Positions 58,021 to 64,000 of a stretch of 64,000 bases of DNA are shown here, piece by piece (position 1 is the first letter of the stretch; the number at the start of each line of letters is the position of its first letter). Position numbers and translations under genes: made by a program. The notes beneath the pieces were generated by a model. That model did not search any database, had not been told where the DNA came from, and worked only from the letters and a program-made list of their open reading frames with translations. The DNA comes from Shewanella putrefaciens. Lineage in GTDB: Bacteria; Pseudomonadota; Gammaproteobacteria; Enterobacterales; Shewanellaceae. The stretch is taken from assembly GCF_016406305.1 (NCBI RefSeq), contig NZ_CP066369.1:2250501-2314500 (forward strand), given 5' to 3'.

Positions 58021-58875
58021 ATGGCTTATTTAGTACCCGCTGAGTTCGTGACCAAAATGGTTGATGCCGGCGAATCCAAAATTTTTATGTCAACACGAGA
58101 TACTATGATCCGCGCCTATATGGCGGGTGCAATTTTAGCGTTAGCCGCTGTTTTTGCCGTCACTGTCGCCGTACAAACTGGTTCATTTTTAGTGGGTTCC
58201 ATGCTATTCCCTGTGGGTTTTATTATGTTGTACCTGATGGGATTTGATTTGCTGACGGGGGTGTTTGTTCTAACGCCTCTGGCATTACTCGACCGCCGCC
58301 CTGGTGTCACTGTTCAAGGGGTATTACGCAACTGGGGATTGGTATTTACTGGCAATTTCCTTGGTGCTTTGACGGTCGCGGGCATGATGGCTTTTGTATT
58401 AACGATGGGATTTAACACAGAAGCTGGCGCCGTTGGCGATAAACTTGCGGGTGTCGGTAAAGCCCGGACCTTAGGTTATGCAGAATATGGCACAGCTGGC
58501 TGGATGACGATTTTCCTGCGTGGCATGTTATGCAATTGGATGGTATCGATGGGCGTAGTTGGGGCAATGATATCAACCCATGTCAGTGGTAAAGTGATGG
58601 CAATGTGGATGCCCATTATGCTGTTCTTTTTTATGGGCTTTGAGCACTCTGTGGTCAATATGTTCCTCTTCCCGTTTGCCATGATGATGGGCGGTGATTT
58701 TTCGGTCATGGATTATCTACTCTGGAATGAAATTCCCACTGCGTTAGGCAATCTCGTCGGTGGTTTAGCCTTTACCGGTTTAACCCTCTATAGCACTCAC
58801 TATAAAACGGCCCCCAAACGTCACCTTACAGCAAAGACCGCCGGACCGTCTTCAGCAACACTGGCTAAATTTTAA
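58021..58875 (+). CDS. Formate/nitrite transporter family protein
   Basis: A 284-residue FNT channel with six helices (FVTKMVDAGESKIFMSTRDTMIRAYMAGAILALAAVF; GFDLLTGVFVL; GNFLGALTVAGMM; LRGMLCNWMVSMGVV; GFEHSVVNMFLFPF; EIPTALGNLVGG). The context (NasR leader, nirBD nearby) makes nitrite the likely substrate. The start is preceded by AGAGGTGAA. It ends overlapping the phosphatase-kinase gene by 1 base. Confidence 0.9.
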   Translation: MAYLVPAEFVTKMVDAGESKIFMSTRDTMIRAYMAGAILALAAVFAVTVAVQTGSFLVGSMLFPVGFIMLYLMGFDLLTGVFVLTPLALLDRRPGVTVQGVLRNWGLVFTGNFLGALTVAGMMAFVLTMGFNTEAGAVGDKLAGVGKARTLGYAEYGTAGWMTIFLRGMLCNWMVSMGVVGAMISTHVSGKVMAMWMPIMLFFFMGFEHSVVNMFLFPFAMMMGGDFSVMDYLLWNEIPTALGNLVGGLAFTGLTLYSTHYKTAPKRHLTAKTAGPSSATLAKF

Positions 58876-60605
58876 TGAAATTGTCAGCATCATCGCTACA
58901 AGTCTCCATTGGCCAGTACTCCAGTGCTGGCCGCAAAGCGATAAATCAAGACTGCATGGGGACCTATCAGCCCGAAGAGCCTGAGTTAAGCCGCAAAGGC
59001 ATAGTATTGGCGGTAGCCGATGGGATAAGCAGCAGTTCTGTGAGCCAGATTGCCAGTGAAACGGCTGTAAACAGTTTTCTCGTTGACTATTACTGTACCA
59101 GTGATGCTTGGTCAGTCCGCCATGCCGCCTTGCAGGTACTAAAGGCAAGCCATAACTGGTTATACGCCCAAAATCGTAATAGCCCCTTTGGGTTAGATCC
59201 TGATAAGGGCTATGTCTGTACCTTTAGTGCTTTAATACTAAAACAGCGTCATGCGCATCTAATACATGTTGGGGATAGCCGGATCTATCTTCTGCGTGAT
59301 CAGCAATTGGAACAATTAACGCGGGACCACAGAGTGTGGCGGGGTAGCGCTAATTTTTTAAGCCAAGCTATGGGTGCCAGTGCTGTACTCGAACCAGATT
59401 ATTACAGTCTGCCTTTGCAGCCTGGAGATGTGTTTCTCTTGGCAACAGATGGTCTATTTGAACGATTGACTCAAGCGCAACTCATTGAACAACTTACTCT
59501 AACGGCTCCCTCACAAGATCTGTCACTACTGGCCCAGCAACTGGCCGAAACCGCATTTGCCGCAGGTAGTGAGGATAATATCACGCTGCAGGTGGTTAGA
59601 ATTGATACTCTGGCAAATGATAACAGTGTGCCCAGTTGTATAGAGCCAGCGTTAAGTTTGCCACCATTGCTGCAACCGGGTGAAACATTGGACGGCTTGC
59701 TGGTGATCCGTCCCTTACAACAAAGCAGCCGCAGCCATGTTTATTTGGTGCAAGATACCAGTAACGAGCAATTGATGGTGCTTAAGGCGCCATCGATAGA
59801 TTTAGCCGAACAGTCCGAATATCTCGACTCGCTCATGCGCGAAGAATGGATAGCCAAGAGAGTACACAGCCATCATGTACTGCGTCCGGCAAGTATCAAT
59901 CGACCCCGCACTGCCCTGTATACCTTATTCGAATATGTCGAAGGCCAGACCTTGAAGCAGTGGCAACGGGATCACCCTGAACCCACGCTAGAGCAAGTTA
60001 GAGGCATCATAGAACAATTGGGAAAAGGCTTACAAGCGTTGCACCGCAGCGAGATTCTTCATCAAGATATTCGCCCAGATAATCTCATGATCACCCCTCA
60101 AGGTCTGGTTAAAATTATCGATTTTGGTGCAGCGCGGTTGGCAGGGTTACAGACGGATGATGAAGTGGCGGGGAACATTCCCGGCACCGCCCTGTACACT
60201 GCGCCTGAGTATTTTTTAGGGCTCGCGGGCACGGAACAATCAGATTTATATTCACTGGCAGTATTAACTTACCATCTGTTGTCAGGGCGTTTTCCCTATG
60301 GCCCCGATGCAGCTCGAGCCAAAAGTATTAAGGCGCAGAGAAAATTGCGCTATCAATCGGTATTAAGTAATGACAGCGAGATACCAGCATGGCTGGATTT
60401 AACCTTACAAAAAGCATTGCAGCCTGATCCCAATAAACGTTACCCAGTCTTATCTGAATTTTTGTATGATTTACGTCATCCCAATGCTGAGTTTCAAAAA
60501 CAGCGTAGCCTGATTGAGCGCCATCCCCTAAGGTTTTGGCAATCACTGTGTGTATTACAGGCACTGATTATTTTGTGGCTGATAGCACTACAGCCGACGA
60601 TATAA
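58875..60605 (+). CDS. Fused PP2C-type protein phosphatase and Ser/Thr kinase
   Basis: A 576-residue protein. The N-terminal PP2C domain (residues 1-240) has VADGISSSSVSQIASETA, IHVGDSRIYLLRD, LLATDGLFERL and GSEDNITLQV. The kinase domain (about 270-535) has a lysine in LMVLKAPS, the catalytic loop HQDIRPDN, DFGAARL and GTALYTAPEYF. A C-terminal helix (LCVLQALIILWLIALQPTI) anchors it in the membrane. Such fusions occur beside nitrate assimilation genes; their target is unknown, and the adjacent transporter is a natural candidate. It is coupled to that gene by a 1-base overlap. Confidence 0.85.
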   Translation: MKLSASSLQVSIGQYSSAGRKAINQDCMGTYQPEEPELSRKGIVLAVADGISSSSVSQIASETAVNSFLVDYYCTSDAWSVRHAALQVLKASHNWLYAQNRNSPFGLDPDKGYVCTFSALILKQRHAHLIHVGDSRIYLLRDQQLEQLTRDHRVWRGSANFLSQAMGASAVLEPDYYSLPLQPGDVFLLATDGLFERLTQAQLIEQLTLTAPSQDLSLLAQQLAETAFAAGSEDNITLQVVRIDTLANDNSVPSCIEPALSLPPLLQPGETLDGLLVIRPLQQSSRSHVYLVQDTSNEQLMVLKAPSIDLAEQSEYLDSLMREEWIAKRVHSHHVLRPASINRPRTALYTLFEYVEGQTLKQWQRDHPEPTLEQVRGIIEQLGKGLQALHRSEILHQDIRPDNLMITPQGLVKIIDFGAARLAGLQTDDEVAGNIPGTALYTAPEYFLGLAGTEQSDLYSLAVLTYHLLSGRFPYGPDAARAKSIKAQRKLRYQSVLSNDSEIPAWLDLTLQKALQPDPNKRYPVLSEFLYDLRHPNAEFQKQRSLIERHPLRFWQSLCVLQALIILWLIALQPTI

Positions 60606-60711
60606 GCTGGACTAGAAACTAAGCTGGACTAGAAATTATCGCTCAGCTTAGTCGCACTCAGGTAACTTACGTTGCCTACCTGCCAATAAGCAACGCAAGG
60701 GAATAACTGAG

Positions 60712-61590
60712 TTAGCTTTCGACGGCCACTTGCTGTAATAGGCTTAAGTCCACTTTCATCCGCAGCTTTAACACCTCGCCCACCACTATCAAAGTTGGAC
60801 CAGCTAAAGGCTGAGCCGCAAGACGTTCGCTGATATCAGCCAAAGTGCCCTGCAGCTGGGTTTGCTGGGCAGTACTAACCTGATCCAGCAGTGCTATAGG
60901 CGTATCATTCGGCCAGCCAACTGACATTAAACCAGCACACAATTGTTGCAAACGGTTGAGTCCCATATAAACCACCAGCGTTGGATTAGCGCCATTGGCT
61001 CTGTACTGATAACCAGACCAGTCGGGCTGTTTAGCTGGGTCGGCAAACTGCGCCGTTAAAAACTGCACTGAAGTTGCACTGCCCCGGGCTGTCAGCGGAA
61101 TACCACAATAAGCCGAAGCCGCGCAGGCGCTGGTAACACCAGGCACTATCGCAAAAGCAATACCGGCCTGCTGCAACGCCGCGGCTTCTTCCGACACCCG
61201 GCCAAAAATCGCCGGATCGCCGCCTTTTAACCGCACCACTAAACCCCCTTGCTGACCATACTCTACGAGTAACTGGTTGATCTCTTGTTGCGGCATGGCA
61301 TGACGACCTGCTCTTTTACCCACAAAGACTTTTTTGCAGCGCCGTGGCGCTATAGCCAACAGCTCAGCCGACACTAAGCTGTCAAACAACAGCACATCAG
61401 CCTGCTGCAATAAACGCTGGGCTTTGACAGTCAGCAGCTCAGGATCACCAGGCCCTGCACCTATCAGCACCACCTGGCCTTTACCTGCTGGTTTGTCCTG
61501 CTCTGTTTGTGCAGCTTCACCTCTCCAGTTCCAGCCGGATAGCCACTGCGCTGTTAAAGGTGAACGCAATAAATTACTGATTACACTCAT
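60712..61590 (-). CDS. cobA: Uroporphyrinogen-III C-methyltransferase (siroheme synthesis)
   Basis: A 292-residue SUMT that makes precorrin-2 for siroheme, the cofactor of NirB. Family motifs VVLIGAGPGDPELLTVKAQRLLQQADVLLFD, RLKGGDPAIFGR, VPGVTSA and NPTLVVYMGL are present. It lacks the CysG oxidase/chelatase domain. It follows nirD in the same direction, so it belongs to the nirBD operon. Confidence 0.92.
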   Translation of the reverse strand: MSVISNLLRSPLTAQWLSGWNWRGEAAQTEQDKPAGKGQVVLIGAGPGDPELLTVKAQRLLQQADVLLFDSLVSAELLAIAPRRCKKVFVGKRAGRHAMPQQEINQLLVEYGQQGGLVVRLKGGDPAIFGRVSEEAAALQQAGIAFAIVPGVTSACAASAYCGIPLTARGSATSVQFLTAQFADPAKQPDWSGYQYRANGANPTLVVYMGLNRLQQLCAGLMSVGWPNDTPIALLDQVSTAQQTQLQGTLADISERLAAQPLAGPTLIVVGEVLKLRMKVDLSLLQQVAVES

Positions 61591-61672
61591 TTTGCTACCA
61601 CCCTTTCTTGTCTGCTTTTTTGTCCTACGCCTTGTCCTTTGCCTTTATCGAGGATTTCTTTGAACCCTGCGA

Positions 61673-62032
61673 TCAGGCCGCTGATGCCTGTTGGTTTTGT
61701 TGAATAGTATTCAGCCACACTCTGCCCTGTTGCAGTTTCACCCCATACACAGGGATAAGCACTTCAGGTTGTTCTAAGCACTGGCCAGTCGTCAGGTCAA
61801 AGTGCTGTTTATACAAAGGTGAAGCGACCACTATTTGCTCACCTATAGAACCCACCATGCCGCGGGATAGCACATTAGCCTTACCGAGCGGATCGTAATT
61901 GCCTACCGCATAAATCTGCGACTCTCCTTGCAGTTCTAACAAAAACACCGCCACTTGCTGGCCATTCAGCAAAGCGCAAATACCGCTGTTTTCGACTAAG
62001 TCTTCAAAAGCACAAATATCAGTCCAGGCCAT
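61673..62032 (-). CDS. nirD: Assimilatory nitrite reductase small subunit NirD
   Basis: A 119-residue Rieske-fold NirD without the cluster-binding Cys/His residues, as is usual for NirD (AVFLLELQGESQIYAVGNYDPLGKANVLSRGMVG). It pairs with NirB and starts one base after the nirB stop. Confidence 0.92.
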   Translation of the reverse strand: MAWTDICAFEDLVENSGICALLNGQQVAVFLLELQGESQIYAVGNYDPLGKANVLSRGMVGSIGEQIVVASPLYKQHFDLTTGQCLEQPEVLIPVYGVKLQQGRVWLNTIQQNQQASAA

Positions 62033-62033
62033 G

Positions 62034-64000
62034 TTAGTTCTCCTCTGCTAAAGCATTGACAGGCAGCTCCGATGTTGAAAGCTGAGTTACGGGAATTTGT
62101 TGTAACCACTGGCGTTTTTCTTCTGCAGTGGCAGGGCGGATTTGCGCACGCTCTTCAACAAAAACGATGTTTTCATCTGCATCCGGGCTATTAACAAACT
62201 GGCGGAAACGTTTCAGCGCTTGTGGGTTTTCCAGCGTGGCTTTCCACTCACAGGCATAGGTATTCACTAAAGCCGCCATCTGGTTTTCCAGTTCTGCCGC
62301 TATTCCCAGCTCGTCGTCGATGATGACTTTACGCAGATAGTCCAACCCACCATCCAGTTTTTCCATCCAGACTGACGTGCGCTGCAAACGGTCGGCAGTG
62401 CGGATATACAACATCAGAATGCGATCTATGTAGCGGATTAAAGTGTCGGTATCGAGGTCGGTAGCAAATAAATCGGCATGGCGTGGTCTCATGCCGCCGT
62501 TACCGCAGACATACAGGTTCCAGCCATTTTCGGTGGCAATAATGCCAATGTCTTTGCTTTGCGCTTCAGCACATTCGCGGGTGCAACCCGACACTGCCAT
62601 TTTGATTTTGTGTGGCGCACGTAAACCTTTGTAGCGGTTTTCGATAGCTATGGCCTGACCGACACTGTCCTGCACACCATAACGACACCAGGTGCTGCCA
62701 ACACAAGATTTGACTGTACGTAGCGACTTGCCATAAGCATGACCAGTCTCAAAACCCGCATCAACCAAACGCTGCCAAATGGCAGGCAACTGCTCTAAAC
62801 GGGCGCCAAATAAGTCGATACGCTGCCCACCGGTAATTTTGGTATAGAGATTAAAATCCAAAGCAACCTGACCTATCACCAACAGTTTTTCTGCGGTAAT
62901 TTCGCCGCCGGCAATACGCGGCACCACTGAATAAGATCCGTCTTTTTGCATATTGGCGAGGAAGGTGTCATTGGTGTCCTGCAAACCGACATGAGGCTTT
63001 TTCAGCACATAATCATTCCAGCTCGACGCCAGAATAGAGCCCACTGTTGGCTTACAAATATCACAGCCCAAACCCTGACCATGGCGGCTCAAGAGTTCAG
63101 AAAAGGTTTTAATACCGCCCACCTGAACTAAATGCAGCAATTCCTGACGGGAATAGGCAAAGTGTTCACAGAGGTGATTTTTCACCTCAACACCACGGCT
63201 TTTCAGCTCGTCATCAACCACCGACTTGAGTAAAGCAGTGCAACCACCACAACCCGTACTGGCCTTGGTACAGCTTTTGATACTGGCTAAATCACAGCAA
63301 CCACTGTCCATAGCCGCCACTATGTCGCCTTTGGCCACGTTATGGCAGGAACAAATGGTGGCGCTGTTGGGTAAAGTTAAAGCCGCCAAAGGTGCACCAG
63401 ACGCTGCGGGTAAAATCAGTTGTTCCGGCTGTTTTGGCAGCAGCATATCGTTTAAGGCATAGTGCAGCAGGCTATCGTAGTTACTGGTGTCACCGACCAG
63501 CACAGCGCCCAAAAGCTTTTTACCGTCTTTGCTGACCACCATTTTTTTGTAGACTTGAGCGCGTGGGTCGGTAAAAACATAACTTAAAGCGCCGGGCGTT
63601 CTGGCATGGGCATCACCAATAGACCCTACCTCCACACCCAGCAGTTTCAGCTTGGTGCTCATATCCGCGCCGGTAAAACTTTGCCCGCCCCCTGTCAGTT
63701 GACTGACTACCACACGCGCCATCTGATAACCGGGCGCGACCAGACCAAAAATCTTTTGCTGCCACAAGGCACATTCACCTATGGCGTAAATATGTGGGTC
63801 AGAGGTCTGGCACTGATCATTAACCACCATGCCACCGCGTTCGCCCACAGCTAAACCACAACTGCGCGCCAGTTGGTCATAAGGCCGGATCCCAGCAGAA
63901 AACAGCACTAAGTCAGTCTCTAAACTTTCACCATCGGCAAACTGCAACTGATAACGGCATTCAGCGCCCGCTACTATGGCTTGCGTCGCTTTGCCGGTAT
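62034..64000 (-). CDS. nirB: Assimilatory nitrite reductase large subunit NirB (5' end off window)
   Basis: The C-terminal 655 or so residues of the NADH-dependent siroheme enzyme that reduces nitrite to ammonia. From N to C: part of the FAD/NADH domain (DLVLFSAGIRPYDQLARSCGL, IYAIGEC), a BFD-like [2Fe-2S] domain (CSCHNVAKGDI, CGGCTALLK), and the nitrite/sulfite reductase domains with SCVGSTWCRYG and AVSGCTRECAEAQSKD, which bind the 4Fe-4S-siroheme. The frame is open to the last base, so the apparent TTG start at 63947 is internal. Confidence 0.95.
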   Translation of the reverse strand, partial: TGKATQAIVAGAECRYQLQFADGESLETDLVLFSAGIRPYDQLARSCGLAVGERGGMVVNDQCQTSDPHIYAIGECALWQQKIFGLVAPGYQMARVVVSQLTGGGQSFTGADMSTKLKLLGVEVGSIGDAHARTPGALSYVFTDPRAQVYKKMVVSKDGKKLLGAVLVGDTSNYDSLLHYALNDMLLPKQPEQLILPAASGAPLAALTLPNSATICSCHNVAKGDIVAAMDSGCCDLASIKSCTKASTGCGGCTALLKSVVDDELKSRGVEVKNHLCEHFAYSRQELLHLVQVGGIKTFSELLSRHGQGLGCDICKPTVGSILASSWNDYVLKKPHVGLQDTNDTFLANMQKDGSYSVVPRIAGGEITAEKLLVIGQVALDFNLYTKITGGQRIDLFGARLEQLPAIWQRLVDAGFETGHAYGKSLRTVKSCVGSTWCRYGVQDSVGQAIAIENRYKGLRAPHKIKMAVSGCTRECAEAQSKDIGIIATENGWNLYVCGNGGMRPRHADLFATDLDTDTLIRYIDRILMLYIRTADRLQRTSVWMEKLDGGLDYLRKVIIDDELGIAAELENQMAALVNTYACEWKATLENPQALKRFRQFVNSPDADENIVFVEERAQIRPATAEEKRQWLQQIPVTQLSTSELPVNALAEEN

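Overview
The window comes from a Shewanella chromosome or a very close relative. The evidence is the etrA-type Fnr regulator beside a complete cbb3 oxidase operon, the uspE-ttcA pair, TusDCB plus TusE, and the order lolA-rarA-crcB-serS next to ftsK-lrp-ald-trxB. Species cannot be fixed from the sequence alone. No insertion sequence, rRNA operon or CRISPR array is visible.

Left chromosomal block (1-16.6 kb): the end of an aromatic aminotransferase, a YvcK/CofD-like protein, a Bax-like peptidoglycan hydrolase with a small periplasmic partner, ttcA, uspE, etrA, then the cbb3 set ccoN-O-Q-P, ccoH, ccoI, ccoS and a TauE/SafE-like membrane protein, all on the minus strand. Three Fnr-type palindromes lie upstream of ccoN. 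An HD-GYP-type response regulator and a small Cys-rich protein follow.

Terminus and prophage (16.6-31.35 kb): a tyrosine recombinase gene is followed by a dif-like sequence, about 13.3 kb of phage genes, and a second, near-perfect dif site. The phage genes encode a repressor, small early proteins, an HUH replication initiator, a P9/HerA-type packaging ATPase, a capsid protein closely resembling the double-jelly-roll coat protein P2 of phage PM2, many tiny membrane proteins, a beta-propeller spike, a virion-type lysin and a second regulator. I read this as a complete tailless, membrane-containing, PM2-like (corticovirus-type) prophage integrated at the chromosome dimer-resolution site, apparently by the host XerC/XerD. 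It carries one AT-rich cargo gene of unknown function (23627-24559).

Right chromosomal block (31.4-53.9 kb): a permease, tRNA-Ser with a partial duplicate beside it, punC/punR, a YccA/BI-1 protein, tusDCB-tusE, serS, crcB, rarA, lolA, ftsK, lrp, ald, trxB, the thrS-infC-rpmI-rplT group (infC appears to start at AUA), ribE and a MATE transporter.

Nitrogen block (54-64 kb): two identical tRNA-Val genes, a pentaheme NrfA-type nitrite reductase, a NIT-ANTAR antiterminator, a formate/nitrite transporter preceded by a leader with an intrinsic terminator (the likely antiterminator target), a fused PP2C phosphatase-kinase, and the assimilatory nitrite reductase genes nirB (cut by the window edge), nirD and a siroheme-synthesis methyltransferase.
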